NCBI RefSeq assembly: GCF_001895005.1
Contig: NZ_BCXH01000012.1
Location: forward strand, 1 to 64,000
Origin: Rhodococcus yunnanensis NBRC 103083
GTDB taxonomy: Bacteria; Actinomycetota; Actinomycetes; Mycobacteriales; Mycobacteriaceae
Reading direction: 5' to 3'
Length of the DNA stretch: 64,000 nt
Shown here: positions 18,203 to 27,749 of the stretch, piece by piece
Position numbering within the stretch: the stretch's first letter is position 1
Layout of the letters: each line of letters begins with the position of its first letter
The notes under the pieces: generated by a model
Told to the model about the DNA's origin: nothing
Database searches by the model: none
The model's input: only the letters and a program-made list of their open reading frames with translations
Program-made: the position numbers and the translations under genes

Positions 18203-19069
18203 GTGGGACGTCACAGAAAAGCATCGAATTCCACAGTTCGCCGGAATTCGGTGATTGCTCTGACAGGACTTGTCCCCGCCGGGCTCGTCACCGCGGCAAC
18301 ATCGGCAGGCGCAACGGAGTACATCCCGTTCCTGACGTCGAGCACCACGAATCAGGCAGCCGAGCCGGTCGTCGAGACGCCGCAGCCGATCGCCGACCCG
18401 GCCGATGCGCAGCCCGTCGCGCAGACCGAAGCCCCCGTCGCCCAGCCGGCACCCGCACCGGCGCCGCAGCCCGAGATCGCGCCGACACCCGAGTTGCCGA
18501 CCAACCTCGCGGCCAGCCCGATCGCCATTCCGACCGTCAACGTCTCGGCATACAAGAACGCCGAGCGCATCCTCACTGCGACGCAGCCGGGCTGCGGCAT
18601 CAGCTGGACCGTCATCGCGGGCATCGGCCGCGTCGAGTCCACACACGCCAACAACGGCAAGGCCGACGACCTCGGTCAGCTCCTCGAACCGATCCTCGGA
18701 CCCCGACTCGACGGATCACTGGCAGGTAACAACGTCATCGCCGATACCGACGGCGGCGCACTGGACGGCGACCCCAACTTCGACCGCGCAGTCGGCCCCA
18801 TGCAGTTCCTGCCCGAGACGTGGAACCACTACCACGCCGACGGCAACGGCGACGGCGTCTCCGACCCGCAGAACCTGTACGACGCAGCGCTCGCCACCGG
18901 CGACTACCTGTGCGACGACGGGCTGAACCTGCGCGATCTCGGCCAGACGACCAAGGCGATCCTGCGGTACAACAACTCGATGGCATACGTGGCCAACGTG
19001 CTCGCGTGGTCCACCGGATACGCCACCGGCATCGTGCCCACCTCCGACGAGCTCCCCCGTATCCACTGA
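18203..19069 (+). CDS. Secreted lytic transglycosylase, paralogue of the preceding one
   Basis: The 288-residue protein begins with GRHRKAS, an N-terminus common in secreted muralytic proteins of this order, followed by a hydrophobic segment ending ATSAGATEY. A Pro/Ala/Gln-rich linker leads to the SLT domain (IGRVESTH with catalytic Glu, AVGPMQFLPETW, ILRYNNSMAYV). It lacks the Pro-rich tail of its upstream paralogue. GTG at 18203 has GGAGG 9 nt upstream. The two genes probably arose by tandem duplication and act on cell-wall glycan. Confidence 0.82.
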   Translation: MGRHRKASNSTVRRNSVIALTGLVPAGLVTAATSAGATEYIPFLTSSTTNQAAEPVVETPQPIADPADAQPVAQTEAPVAQPAPAPAPQPEIAPTPELPTNLAASPIAIPTVNVSAYKNAERILTATQPGCGISWTVIAGIGRVESTHANNGKADDLGQLLEPILGPRLDGSLAGNNVIADTDGGALDGDPNFDRAVGPMQFLPETWNHYHADGNGDGVSDPQNLYDAALATGDYLCDDGLNLRDLGQTTKAILRYNNSMAYVANVLAWSTGYATGIVPTSDELPRIH

Positions 19070-19097
19070 GCACTGCGGGACCGCATAGCATGAAGTA

Positions 19098-20234
19098 ATG
19101 GCAGTACTGACGGAATCCGACGTTCGAAGCGCGCTCTCGAAGGTCATCGATCCGGAAATTCGTAAACCGATCACCGATCTCGGAATGGTCAAGGGCGTCA
19201 CGATCGGTGACGGCGGTGCCGTCGACATCGGCATCTACCTGACCACCGCAGGGTGCCCGATGAAGACCGAAATCGAGGGCCGCGTCACCAAGGCCGTCGC
19301 CGACGTCGCCGGGGTCGGAACCATCACCGTCGAACTCGACGTCATGAACGACGAGCAACGCACCGAACTCCGTAAGTCACTGCGCGGCGATTCCGCAGAA
19401 CCAGTCATCCCCTTCGCGCAGCCGGGCTCGCTGACGCGGGTGTACGCGGTCGCGTCGGGCAAGGGCGGCGTCGGAAAATCGAGTGTGACGGTCAATCTCG
19501 CTGCATCGCTGTCCGCTCGCGGACTCTCCGTCGGTGTTCTCGACGCCGATATCTACGGCCATTCCGTCCCCCGCATGATGGGCAACGACGCGAAGCCGAC
19601 ACAGGTCGAGAAGATGATCATGCCCCCGCAGGCACACGGCGTGAAGTTCATCTCGATCGCACAGTTCACCCAGGGCAACACTCCCGTCGTCTGGCGTGGA
19701 CCGATGCTGCACCGAGCGCTGCAGCAGTTCCTCGCCGATGTCTTCTGGGGCGACCTCGACGTCCTGCTCCTCGATCTCCCGCCCGGCACAGGCGATATCG
19801 CGATCTCCGTCGCTCAGTTGATCCCCGGAGCCGAGATCCTCGTCGTCACCACTCCGCAGCAGGCGGCCGCCGAGGTCGCCGAGCGGGCGGGCGCCATCGC
19901 GCTGCAGACGCGTCAGCGCATCGCCGGTGTCGTCGAGAACATGTCGTGGCTCGAAGAGGCCGACGGCAGCCGTCGATACATCTTCGGATCAGGAGGCGGA
20001 CAGGACGTCTCGGATCGACTCACCAAGGCCGTCGGCGCGAAAGTTCCTCTACTGGGCCAGGTTCCACTGGAGGAAGCAGTCCGCGAAGGCGGCGACGACG
20101 GAATGCCCATCGTCCTCGGACACCCCGAGTCGGCCGCGGCGCAGGCACTGGAGACGATTGCCGGCAAGCTCGCGGTACGTGAGCGTGGCCTCGTCGGTAT
20201 GTCGTTGGGGATCGACACCACGCGGCATCTCTGA
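19098..20234 (+). CDS. mrp: Mrp/ApbC P-loop ATPase, iron-sulfur cluster carrier
   Basis: The 378-residue cytosolic protein has an N-terminal MIP18/DUF59 domain (about 5-85) and a MinD-like ATPase domain with deviant Walker A ASGKGGVGKSS (119-129) and DLPPGTGD. Mrp proteins bind and hand over Fe-S clusters. The actinobacterial form lacks the classical C-terminal CxxC. Position next to the Rv1230c homologue is conserved with mycobacteria. It starts 28 nt after the transglycosylase stop. Confidence 0.9.
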   Translation: MAVLTESDVRSALSKVIDPEIRKPITDLGMVKGVTIGDGGAVDIGIYLTTAGCPMKTEIEGRVTKAVADVAGVGTITVELDVMNDEQRTELRKSLRGDSAEPVIPFAQPGSLTRVYAVASGKGGVGKSSVTVNLAASLSARGLSVGVLDADIYGHSVPRMMGNDAKPTQVEKMIMPPQAHGVKFISIAQFTQGNTPVVWRGPMLHRALQQFLADVFWGDLDVLLLDLPPGTGDIAISVAQLIPGAEILVVTTPQQAAAEVAERAGAIALQTRQRIAGVVENMSWLEEADGSRRYIFGSGGGQDVSDRLTKAVGAKVPLLGQVPLEEAVREGGDDGMPIVLGHPESAAAQALETIAGKLAVRERGLVGMSLGIDTTRHL

Positions 20235-20293
20235 CTCGCCCGCCCCAACCTGAGACTTGCCTGAGAGCCGCTCTTCGATGAAGAGTGGCACCC

Positions 20294-21754
20294 ATGACAA
20301 TCCCGCACAGAGACGGCCGTGGCGTCGTTGCCACGGCTTTCCTCCTGTTCTCCCTCCTGCTGGGATCGGTGCTCGCTCCCTCCATCGCGTCCGCTCAACC
20401 TGCTCCGCCGCCCGGCCAGAACTACCTGATCGCGACCGATGTCACGTTCGCCCCATTCGAATTCCAGGACGAGAGCGGCAACCTCGTCGGTATCGACATG
20501 GATCTGCTGAAGGCGATCTCGGAAGACCAGGGCTTCGATTACGACGTCAACGCAGTCGGATTCGACGCCGCACTGCAGGGTGTCACCGGCGGTCAGTTCA
20601 ACGGCATGATCGCGGGTATGTCCATCACGGACGCCCGCAAGGCAACGTTCGACTTCTCCGATCCCTACTTCGAATCCGGCGTCCAGATGGGCGTTCTCGA
20701 CACCGACGATGCAGTGTCCTCCTACGAGGATCTGAAAGGCAAGACCGTCGCCGTCAAGAACGGCACCGAAGGTGCGACGTTTGCCGAGTCGATCAAGGAC
20801 CAATACGGCTTCAGCACGCGGTATTTCGCCGATTCGTCGTCGATGTTCGACGAGGTTCGCACCGGTAACTCCGCTGCCGTCTTCGAGGACTATCCCGTTC
20901 TGGCCTACGGCATCAAGCAGGGCAACGGATTCAAGACCGTCACCGACAAAGAGCCAGGTGCCAGTTACGGATTCGCGGTCGCGAAGGGCCAGAATCAGGA
21001 TCTACTGCAGGAGTTCAACGCCGGCCTCGCCAACCTGAAGGCCAGCGGGCAGTACGACGAAATCCTCGATACCTACCTCAATTCCGATGCCAGCACCGAC
21101 GACAACTCGATCATCGGGCTCATCAAGAGCACCTGGAAGTTGCTGCTCGAAGGCCTGTGGTTGACCGTTCTGCTGACGGTCATCTCCATTGCGATCGCTC
21201 TCGTCCTCGGCGGCATCTTCGGACTGTTCCGAGTCTCGACCAACATCGTGCTCCGCGGAATCGGTACCACCTACGTCGATGTCTTCCGCGGCACCCCGCT
21301 TCTGGTGCAGGCGTTCTTCATCTACTTCGGTATTCCTGCCGCACTGGACTTCCAGATGTCGGCATTCACCGCAGGTGTCATCACCCTCTCGCTCAACGCG
21401 GGTGCGTACATGGCCGAGATCGTGCGCGGCGGAATCCTCTCCGTCGACAAGGGACAGATGGAGGCATCACGCAGCCTCGGTATCAGCTACCTCAAATCGA
21501 TGCGAAAAGTCGTCATGCCGCAAGCGGTTCGCACGATGATCCCGTCGTACATCAATCAGTTCGTCATCACGCTGAAGGACACGTCGATCCTGTCCGTCAT
21601 CGGTCTGGCCGAGCTGACGCAGACCGGACGCATCATCATCGCCCGCAACTTCCAGTCCTTCAACATGTGGCTGATCATCGGCGTCATGTACTTCATCATC
21701 ATCATGGCTCTCACCAAGCTGAGCAATCGTATCGAGAAGAGGATCAACAAATGA
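20294..21754 (+). CDS. Polar amino-acid ABC importer, binding protein fused to permease
   Basis: The 486-residue fusion begins with a signal segment ending ASAQPA, so the binding domain is exported. A family-3 solute-binding domain follows ([30 protein letters not shown]), then from about residue 280 a HisM/GlnP-type permease with the EAA loop ([20 protein letters not shown]). It should import glutamine, glutamate or another polar amino acid. Fused receptor-permeases are known in this transporter class (GlnP type). ATG at 20294 is chosen; GTG at 20285 is an alternative. Its stop overlaps the ATPase start by 4 nt. Confidence 0.88.
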   Translation: MTIPHRDGRGVVATAFLLFSLLLGSVLAPSIASAQPAPPPGQNYLIATDVTFAPFEFQDESGNLVGIDMDLLKAISEDQGFDYDVNAVGFDAALQGVTGGQFNGMIAGMSITDARKATFDFSDPYFESGVQMGVLDTDDAVSSYEDLKGKTVAVKNGTEGATFAESIKDQYGFSTRYFADSSSMFDEVRTGNSAAVFEDYPVLAYGIKQGNGFKTVTDKEPGASYGFAVAKGQNQDLLQEFNAGLANLKASGQYDEILDTYLNSDASTDDNSIIGLIKSTWKLLLEGLWLTVLLTVISIAIALVLGGIFGLFRVSTNIVLRGIGTTYVDVFRGTPLLVQAFFIYFGIPAALDFQMSAFTAGVITLSLNAGAYMAEIVRGGILSVDKGQMEASRSLGISYLKSMRKVVMPQAVRTMIPSYINQFVITLKDTSILSVIGLAELTQTGRIIIARNFQSFNMWLIIGVMYFIIIMALTKLSNRIEKRINK

Positions 21755-22500
21755 CGGTCGACGACAAGATCGGGGTCAAGATCGCGGTCAAGGATCTCCA
21801 CAAGGCGTTCGGCGACAACGAAGTACTCAAAGGCATCGATGCCGACGTCGTCAACGGTGAGGTCGTCTGCGTCATCGGGCCGTCCGGATCGGGCAAGAGC
21901 ACATTCCTGCGATGCCTGAACAAGCTGGAGGACATCACCTCGGGGACCGTCGTCGTCGACGGACACGACCTGACCGACAAGAAGGTCGACCTCGACAAGG
22001 TTCGTCAGCACATCGGCATGGTGTTCCAACACTTCAATCTGTTTCCGCACATGACGGCTCTCGAGAACGTCATGCTCGCCCCGGTCGAAACGAAGCAGCA
22101 GACGAAGGCAGAGGCGAAGGAGTCGGCGCTGAAGCTTCTCGATCAGGTCGGACTGTCCGATCGTGCGCACTACAAGCCTGCGAACCTCTCGGGTGGGCAG
22201 AAGCAGCGCGTCGCCATCGCCCGAGCCCTGGCGATGAGCCCGTCGATCATGCTGTTCGACGAGGCGACATCGGCACTCGACCCCGAAATGGTCGGCGAAG
22301 TGTTGCAGGTGCTGCGCGACCTCGCGAAGGGCGGCATGACGATGGTCGTCGTGACACACGAGATGGGCTTCGCCCATGAGGTCGCCGATCGAGTCATCTT
22401 CATGGCCGACGGCGTCATCGTCGAAGAAGGAACGCCCGAGCAGATCTTCGGAAGCCCGCAGCACTCACGGACTCAGGACTTCCTGAACAAGGTGCTGTAA
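21751..22500 (+). CDS. Polar amino-acid ABC importer ATPase (GlnQ-like)
   Basis: The 249-residue ATPase has Walker [10 protein letters not shown] (about 43-51), [12 protein letters not shown] at the Q-loop, signature LSGGQKQR, Walker [14 protein letters not shown] and the HEMGFA switch His. It is coupled to the upstream fused receptor-permease by an ATGA overlap, forming a complete two-gene importer. This pair is inserted between mrp and tatB compared with the mycobacterial order I recall. A strong inverted repeat follows. Confidence 0.9.
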   Translation: MTVDDKIGVKIAVKDLHKAFGDNEVLKGIDADVVNGEVVCVIGPSGSGKSTFLRCLNKLEDITSGTVVVDGHDLTDKKVDLDKVRQHIGMVFQHFNLFPHMTALENVMLAPVETKQQTKAEAKESALKLLDQVGLSDRAHYKPANLSGGQKQRVAIARALAMSPSIMLFDEATSALDPEMVGEVLQVLRDLAKGGMTMVVVTHEMGFAHEVADRVIFMADGVIVEEGTPEQIFGSPQHSRTQDFLNKVL

Positions 22501-22550
22501 TTCTGACCGCTTGAAAATTCTGACCGCTTGAGAATTCTGACCGCTTGAAT
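22500..22550. repeat. Three 17-bp direct repeats after glnQ-like gene
   Basis: ATTCTGACCGCTTGA plus two variable bases occurs at 22500, 22517 and 22534. The first copy uses the last base of the stop codon. The third copy runs into the left arm of the terminator inverted repeat, so each copy carries CGCTTGA, the first bases of that arm. Confidence 0.85.
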
Positions 22551-22594
22551 GGTTCATTCATACGATCTACCAGCATGAATGAACCATTCAAGCG
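22542..22594. terminator. Perfect 20-bp inverted repeat between convergent genes
   Basis: The left arm at 22542-22561 (beginning CGCTTGAATGG) and its exact reverse complement at 22575-22594 flank a 13-nt loop. It sits between the rightward ABC ATPase gene and the leftward tatB gene, so it is a likely bidirectional terminator. The stem is longer and more AT-rich than the other hairpins in the window. Confidence 0.75.
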
Positions 22595-22607
22595 ATAGAA
22601 AGACGGG

Positions 22608-23066
22608 TCAGGTGGCGTCGGAATCTATCGGCGGCGTCTGACCGTACGGCAGCTTCTTCTCGAGCGATGGCGTAGGCGACGTCGGTTTCGCAGCCGTCGG
22701 TTTCCCAGCCGTCGGGTTCGCGGACGTCGGTTTTGTGGACGGGGCGGAGCTGCCGTTGACCGATTTCTTCGAGTCGAAGTTGCCGGTGAAGATGGAATCG
22801 TCGCCGTCGAGCAGGTGCTTGGTGATGACGGCGCGCGGGGTCATCCCACGAAGCTGATTGAGATCGGCGAGCGGCTTGCGCAGGTCCTCGAAGTCGGTAC
22901 CCAGCTCGTCCTTGAGCTGCTGACTCGCGCCGTTCGCGTACTCCTTCACCTGACGGATCGACTTGGTGACCCAGGAGATGGCACCGGGCAGTCGGTCGGG
23001 ACCGAGAATGACGAGTGCTGCTACCAGGAGAATGACGAGTTCTCCCCAGCCAATGTTGCCGAACAC
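22608..23066 (-). CDS. tatB: Sec-independent translocase protein TatB
   Basis: The 152-residue protein starts [20 protein letters not shown], the single N-terminal membrane helix of TatB. The GPDRLPG hinge, an amphipathic helix, and a Pro/Thr/Lys-rich disordered tail follow. It works with TatA and TatC in export of folded twin-arginine substrates. The GTG start is at 23066. As in mycobacteria, it follows htrA in the sigE region (52-nt gap). Confidence 0.9.
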   Translation of the reverse strand: MFGNIGWGELVILLVAALVILGPDRLPGAISWVTKSIRQVKEYANGASQQLKDELGTDFEDLRKPLADLNQLRGMTPRAVITKHLLDGDDSIFTGNFDSKKSVNGSSAPSTKPTSANPTAGKPTAAKPTSPTPSLEKKLPYGQTPPIDSDAT

Positions 23067-23118
23067 CGGTTCAGACTACTTCGGAAGTCTGTGAACCTGC
23101 CATGTGAACGCTCACCGC

Positions 23119-24582
23119 TCAGTCCGACACCGGCGTGACGGAGACGTCGACGAGCCGCCCCGACCGAATCAACTGCACGGGTGTCGGCTGGCCGATCGCG
23201 CTGGACTGCACCGCAACCACCAATTCGTCGGCGCTGGTGACAGTGCGATCACCGACCTTGGTGATGACATCGCCCTCGACGATTCCTGCCTGCTGCGCGG
23301 GACCGGACGAGCGAACGTTGGCCACCTCCGCGCCGGACGTCGCGTCGTTGATCACCGAGCGTGCATTGATCCCGATGTCCGGATGCTTCATCTCTCCGGT
23401 GCGGATGAGGGACTGAGCGACTTTGGTGACGTCGTCGATCGGGATGGCGAAGCCGAGTCCGACCGAACCTCCGCTCTCACTTCGAATCGCGGAATTGATT
23501 CCGATGACGCGGCCCTCCGCGTCGATCAACGGTCCACCGGAATTGCCCGGGTTGATCGCGGCGTCGGTCTGCACGGCATCGATCACGGCGTCGGTGTCGG
23601 TGCCTTCACCGGAGAGCCGGACGGGACGATCGAGTGCACTGACGATGCCGCGGGTGACGGTCTTGCTCAGACCGAGAGGAGAACCGACGGCGACGACGTC
23701 CTCGCCGACCTGTACGTCGGCCGAGTTGCCGAGCTCTGCCACCGTCAGACCACCGACGTCCGTCTTCAACACCGCGAGGTCCGTCTTGGTATCGCGGCCG
23801 ACGATCTGTGCCGGAACCTTGGTACCGTCCGAGAACGTGACCTGCAGAATCGCCTTGCCCGGGTTGGTCGCGGCCATCGAGATGACGTGGTTGTTGGTCA
23901 CGATGTAACCGTCGCCGTCGATGACGACGCCGGATCCGGTACCCGCATTGTCACCGAGGGTCACCTGAATGGACACGACCGCGGGAAGGACCGCGTCGGC
24001 GACCTTGGCCACCTGCCCCTGCGGCAGGTCTTCACCGCTCGACTGCGTCAGATTGACCTTCTGGCTGGTCAGCGCGCCGGTCACTTCCGCGGTCTCCCGG
24101 CCGATCAGACCTCCGACGAGCCCGATCGCCAACGCGAGAACTCCCAGAACGACAAGGGCACGCGGAGCCACGCGGTCACCGAACAGCACCTCGCGCACGC
24201 CGAGCTTGAGTCCGGCAGGACGCTCGACGGGCTCGGGGGTCTGTGCACCTGCCGGGCCGAGACGTACGGGCGAGTGCGGATCACGCCACGGATCCTCGGG
24301 CTCGGGCTCCGGTTCCGCCTGGACGGACGCGTCGGGATCGCGTTGAAGGGACGAGGGAGCATCTGCCGGACGACCGAAAGCCTCCGCCAGAACCGGATCG
24401 GGGATACGCACACCCAACTTCGGCGACGGCGTCGCGCGATCGGCGGACGGAGTGAACGAACCCCGCACGTCACGTGGTCTTCCGAAGGCTTCAGCAGAGG
24501 CGCTGTCCACCGCGGGCCGATGGACAGGCCTGGGAGGCAAACGCGGCGCCTCGGGATCGGTGTGTGTGCGTGAGTCGGTCAC
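23119..24582 (-). CDS. htrA: HtrA-family serine protease, membrane-anchored
   Basis: The 487-residue protein has a cytoplasmic Pro-rich region of about 140 residues (with AEAFGRP appearing twice), a membrane helix at 141-160, and an extracytoplasmic trypsin-like domain. His232 (NNHVIS), Asp268 (KTDLAVL) and Ser348 (GNSGGP) form the triad. A C-terminal PDZ domain follows. It degrades or refolds damaged envelope proteins. Its position after sigE-rseA matches mycobacterial Rv1223, so it is expected in the SigE envelope-stress response. Confidence 0.92.
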   Translation of the reverse strand: MTDSRTHTDPEAPRLPPRPVHRPAVDSASAEAFGRPRDVRGSFTPSADRATPSPKLGVRIPDPVLAEAFGRPADAPSSLQRDPDASVQAEPEPEPEDPWRDPHSPVRLGPAGAQTPEPVERPAGLKLGVREVLFGDRVAPRALVVLGVLALAIGLVGGLIGRETAEVTGALTSQKVNLTQSSGEDLPQGQVAKVADAVLPAVVSIQVTLGDNAGTGSGVVIDGDGYIVTNNHVISMAATNPGKAILQVTFSDGTKVPAQIVGRDTKTDLAVLKTDVGGLTVAELGNSADVQVGEDVVAVGSPLGLSKTVTRGIVSALDRPVRLSGEGTDTDAVIDAVQTDAAINPGNSGGPLIDAEGRVIGINSAIRSESGGSVGLGFAIPIDDVTKVAQSLIRTGEMKHPDIGINARSVINDATSGAEVANVRSSGPAQQAGIVEGDVITKVGDRTVTSADELVVAVQSSAIGQPTPVQLIRSGRLVDVSVTPVSD

Positions 24583-24593
24583 AATCGCCCAGG

Positions 24594-24929
24594 CTACCGA
24601 CGGCGGCGGCGAATACCGACAACCGAGGTGACGATCGCGCGTTTGCGACGCTCGATGGCGTCCTTCGCCTCGATCGGTTCACACATCGGAATCTGGCTGA
24701 GCAGCCCCAACAACGAATGCGGCATCGACATGTCGCCCGAACTCTTCAACGCACTCCGCGCTTGCTGCTGCGCGTCCACTTCGGCGGCGCATTCGGGGCA
24801 CTCGGAAATATGATGCGCGGCACGCAGATATGCCGCCATGCGGAGCTCTCCGTCGGCGAACGCCGCGACGGCCTCACTGGCCAGATGCTCGGTCGAGCTG
24901 AACCGCCGTGGCTTACGCGCCTGCGTCAT
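24594..24929 (-). CDS. rseA: Anti-sigma-E factor RseA, zinc-binding
   Basis: The 111-residue cytosolic protein has the zinc anti-sigma signature H-x3-C-x2-C (His40, Cys44, Cys47 in HHISECPEC). It should bind SigE and release it under redox or surface stress. ATG at 24929 has AGGAGGG upstream; a 9-codon extension would run into the end of sigE. It lies 16 nt after sigE and 11 nt before htrA. Confidence 0.9.
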   Translation of the reverse strand: MTQARKPRRFSSTEHLASEAVAAFADGELRMAAYLRAAHHISECPECAAEVDAQQQARSALKSSGDMSMPHSLLGLLSQIPMCEPIEAKDAIERRKRAIVTSVVGIRRRRR

Positions 24930-24945
24930 CCAACCCTCCTGGTAG

Positions 24946-25632
24946 CTACTGGGCACTTGCGTGAGAAGAGTCGACCTTCCCGTTCACTCGAAGGTACTCG
25001 CGCAGTGCCGCACGTCCTCGGTGGATCCTGCTGCGAACCGTACCGAGCTTGACTCCCAGTGTTGCACCGATCTCCTCGTACGACAGACCTTCGATGTCGC
25101 ACAGCACGATCGCGGCACGGAATTCCGGTGCCAGCGAGTCGAGCGCGGACTGCAGGTCCGGGTCGAGACGAGCGTCGTGGTAGATCTGCTCGGGATTGGG
25201 AGTATCCGAGGGCACGCGGTCGTAGTCCTCAGGCAGCGCCTCCATCCGGATGCGGTTGCGCCGACGAACCATGTCGAGGAACAAGTTGGTGGTGATGCGG
25301 TGCAGCCATCCCTCGAACGTGCCTGGCTGGTAGTTCGACAGTGACCGAAACACCCGAATGAACGTGTCCTGAGTCAGATCCTCGGCATCCTGAGCATTGC
25401 CGGAGAGCCGGTATGCAAGGCGGTAGACGCGGTCACCGTGCTCACGCACCAGCTCGTCCCACGACGGCATCGTGTTCTCTTCGCCGGTAGCATCGAACAC
25501 GGCAGTTCCGCTGAGTTCTTCGGCCGCGGCCTCGGACAGAAGCGAGGTGTCGCGATCTCCGTTGATCTTGTAGATGGCTGGATCCTCCTGCTCAGGAACA
25601 CGTACTGGTGCGGCTCCCGCTGCCGTGTACAA
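24946..25632 (-). CDS. sigE: ECF RNA polymerase sigma factor SigE
   Basis: The 228-residue factor has region 2 ([20 protein letters not shown], then TFIRVFRSL) and region 4 ([20 protein letters not shown]). It directs the envelope and oxidative stress regulon. The start is uncertain: TTG at 25632 has no clear ribosome site, while an internal ATG at 25470 would give 174 residues. The upstream segment [20 protein letters not shown] resembles the N-terminus of mycobacterial SigE, which supports translation upstream of 25470. Mycobacterial sigE also has several starts and promoters. Confidence 0.9.
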   Translation of the reverse strand: MYTAAGAAPVRVPEQEDPAIYKINGDRDTSLLSEAAAEELSGTAVFDATGEENTMPSWDELVREHGDRVYRLAYRLSGNAQDAEDLTQDTFIRVFRSLSNYQPGTFEGWLHRITTNLFLDMVRRRNRIRMEALPEDYDRVPSDTPNPEQIYHDARLDPDLQSALDSLAPEFRAAIVLCDIEGLSYEEIGATLGVKLGTVRSRIHRGRAALREYLRVNGKVDSSHASAQ

Positions 25633-25821
25633 CCCCCGGCACCGTCGAGTTGTTCCTGTTCGTGTTGCTTGTCGATCAAGCGATCTCCCGTAGCCTCTCG
25701 TACCCGCGTGTGGCGACCGTATGAATTACCTGAGGCGCTGCTGAGAAAATCGGACACAGGCTACTCGCAGATCGACCGCGTCGATCCCCGAGCTCCGCGC
25801 ACAGCGCGATAATGTCGCCTT

Positions 25822-26454
25822 GTGCCGACAAATGCCGAGAAGTTGCTTGCGTACGCCGAAGACTCTGCACAGGAGGACGACGTGCTCGTTGCAGCGCGAG
25901 AGCGCGGTGAAGAACTGGGAGCGTCACCGGTACCGCCCTCCGTCGGGGCAGTCCTGTCGATCTTCACCCAGATGCTGGGCGCCAAGACTGTCGTCGAGAT
26001 CGGTACCGGAGCCGGAATCTCCGGCCTGTGGCTGCTCGACGGCATGCGCGACGACGGTGTCCTCACCACGATCGACACCGAGCCCGAACATCAGCGCGCA
26101 GCCAAAGAGGCCTTCCGTGCGGGCGGAATCCCGCCGTCACGGACACGCCTGATCAACGGATGGGCACTGGACGTCCTGCCACGCCTGGCAGATGACACCT
26201 ACGATCTGGTGTTCATCGACGCCAGCCCCGTCGACCACCTTCACTTCGTCGAGGAGTCCGTGCGTCTGCTCCGCCCAGGCGGCGTCCTGGTACTGCACAA
26301 CGCCTTGCTCGGAGGACGCGTCCCCGACTCCACCCAGCGCGACGCCACCACCGTGGCAGTGCGCGCCGCGGCCCGCGCCATCGCCGAGGACGAGCGTCTG
26401 ACGACGATCCTTCTCCCCCTCGGCGACGGCCTGATCTGCGCGTCCAGAAGCTAG
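25822..26454 (+). CDS. O-methyltransferase (Rv1220c-like)
   Basis: The 210-residue SAM-dependent methyltransferase of the catechol/caffeoyl-CoA O-methyltransferase fold has the SAM motif [11 protein letters not shown] (57-67), [10 protein letters not shown] for the ribose-binding acid, and DLVFIDAS with a metal-ligand Asp. The substrate is unknown. It is divergent from sigE, 189 nt away, and ends 4 nt from the convergent glgC, the same context as in mycobacteria. Confidence 0.85.
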   Translation: MPTNAEKLLAYAEDSAQEDDVLVAARERGEELGASPVPPSVGAVLSIFTQMLGAKTVVEIGTGAGISGLWLLDGMRDDGVLTTIDTEPEHQRAAKEAFRAGGIPPSRTRLINGWALDVLPRLADDTYDLVFIDASPVDHLHFVEESVRLLRPGGVLVLHNALLGGRVPDSTQRDATTVAVRAAARAIAEDERLTTILLPLGDGLICASRS

Positions 26455-26458
26455 CGCA

Positions 26459-27673
26459 CTAGATCCAGACACCCTTTCCGACCGAGACGACGCCGCCGGC
26501 GGAGACATTGAATCGTTCCTTGTCCCGCTCCAGATCGACTCCGATGATCTCACCGTCGCCGACGACGACGTTCTTGTCCAGAATCGCCCGACGCACCACG
26601 GCGCCCTTGCCGATTCGGACCCCCGGCATCAGCACGCTGCCTTCGACGGTCGCGCCGCTGTCGATCATGACGTTGGAGCTGAGAACCGAATTGCGTACCG
26701 TCGCCGCGGACAGGATGCAGCCCGCCCCGACGACCGATTCCTGTGCGAGTCCACCCTGGACGAACTTGGCGGGAGGCAGATTCTCGGCGGAGCCGCGGAT
26801 GGGCCAGCGGCGGTTGTAGAGGTTGAAGATCGGGTGCACGGACACCAGATCCATGTGCGCGTCGTAGAACGCGTCGATCGTTCCGACGTCACGCCAGTAG
26901 CCGCGATCTCGTTCGGTGGCACCGGGAACGATGTTGTCGTTGAAGTCGTACACGGATGCGACACCAGCCTCGACGAGCGCGGGGATGATGTCGCCGCCCA
27001 TGTCGTGGTCGGAGTCGGTGTTCTCCGCGTCGGCCTTGATAGCGTCGACGAGCACCTTGGTGGTGAACACGTAGTTGCCCATGGACGCATAGGTGACGTT
27101 CGGGTCGTCGGGTGTACCCGGCGGCTGCGCAGGTTTCTCGAGGAACTGCGTGATCTTGCCGCTCTCGTCGCTGTCGATGCAGCCGAAAGCGAACGCCTCG
27201 CTTCGCGGAACCCTGATGCCTGCCACGGTGACGCCCGCGCCGGAGTCGATGTGCTGCTGCACCATCTGTTCCGGATCCATGCGATACACGTGGTCGGCAC
27301 CGAACACCACGATGTACTCGGGGTCTTCGTCGTAGACGAGGTTGAGTGATTGGAAGATCGCGTCGGCGCTTCCCGTGTACCAGCGCGGACCGAGACGTTG
27401 CTGCGCCGGCACCGGAGTGATGTACTCCCCCGCGAAACCGGACAGGCGCCAGGTCTGCGAGATGTGTCGGTCGAGCGAATGCGACTTGTACTGAGTCAAC
27501 ACGCACAACCGGAGGTAACCGGCGTTGACGAGATTGCTCAGAACGAAGTCGATCAGTCGATATGCGCCGCCGAACGGGACGGCTGGCTTGGCTCGGTCCG
27601 CGGTCATCGGGTAAAGACGTTTACCCTCACCGCCGGCAAGCACGATCCCTAGTACGTGCGGTTGTGTCCTCAC
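26459..27673 (-). CDS. glgC: Glucose-1-phosphate adenylyltransferase GlgC
   Basis: The 404-residue enzyme makes ADP-glucose from glucose-1-phosphate and ATP, the donor for glycogen and maltose-1-phosphate synthesis. [13 protein letters not shown] (12-24) is the nucleotidyl-transferase loop, [10 protein letters not shown] the metal-binding region, and the C-terminus is a left-handed beta-helix of hexapeptides. GTG at 27673 starts it. It is divergent from glgA with 76 nt between starts, presumably a shared regulatory region. Confidence 0.95.
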   Translation of the reverse strand: MRTQPHVLGIVLAGGEGKRLYPMTADRAKPAVPFGGAYRLIDFVLSNLVNAGYLRLCVLTQYKSHSLDRHISQTWRLSGFAGEYITPVPAQQRLGPRWYTGSADAIFQSLNLVYDEDPEYIVVFGADHVYRMDPEQMVQQHIDSGAGVTVAGIRVPRSEAFAFGCIDSDESGKITQFLEKPAQPPGTPDDPNVTYASMGNYVFTTKVLVDAIKADAENTDSDHDMGGDIIPALVEAGVASVYDFNDNIVPGATERDRGYWRDVGTIDAFYDAHMDLVSVHPIFNLYNRRWPIRGSAENLPPAKFVQGGLAQESVVGAGCILSAATVRNSVLSSNVMIDSGATVEGSVLMPGVRIGKGAVVRRAILDKNVVVGDGEIIGVDLERDKERFNVSAGGVVSVGKGVWI

Positions 27674-27749
27674 ATTGCCAACCTATCCGCACCGGATGAA
27701 CCTTGCTAGCAGTACACGCGTTTCGCCGAAGGAATGTAGGTTGACAGTT

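Noticed and set aside
23104..24573. 489-codon plus-strand frame antisense to htrA
   Set aside because: Antisense shadow; the minus-strand product has the full catalytic triad and PDZ domain.
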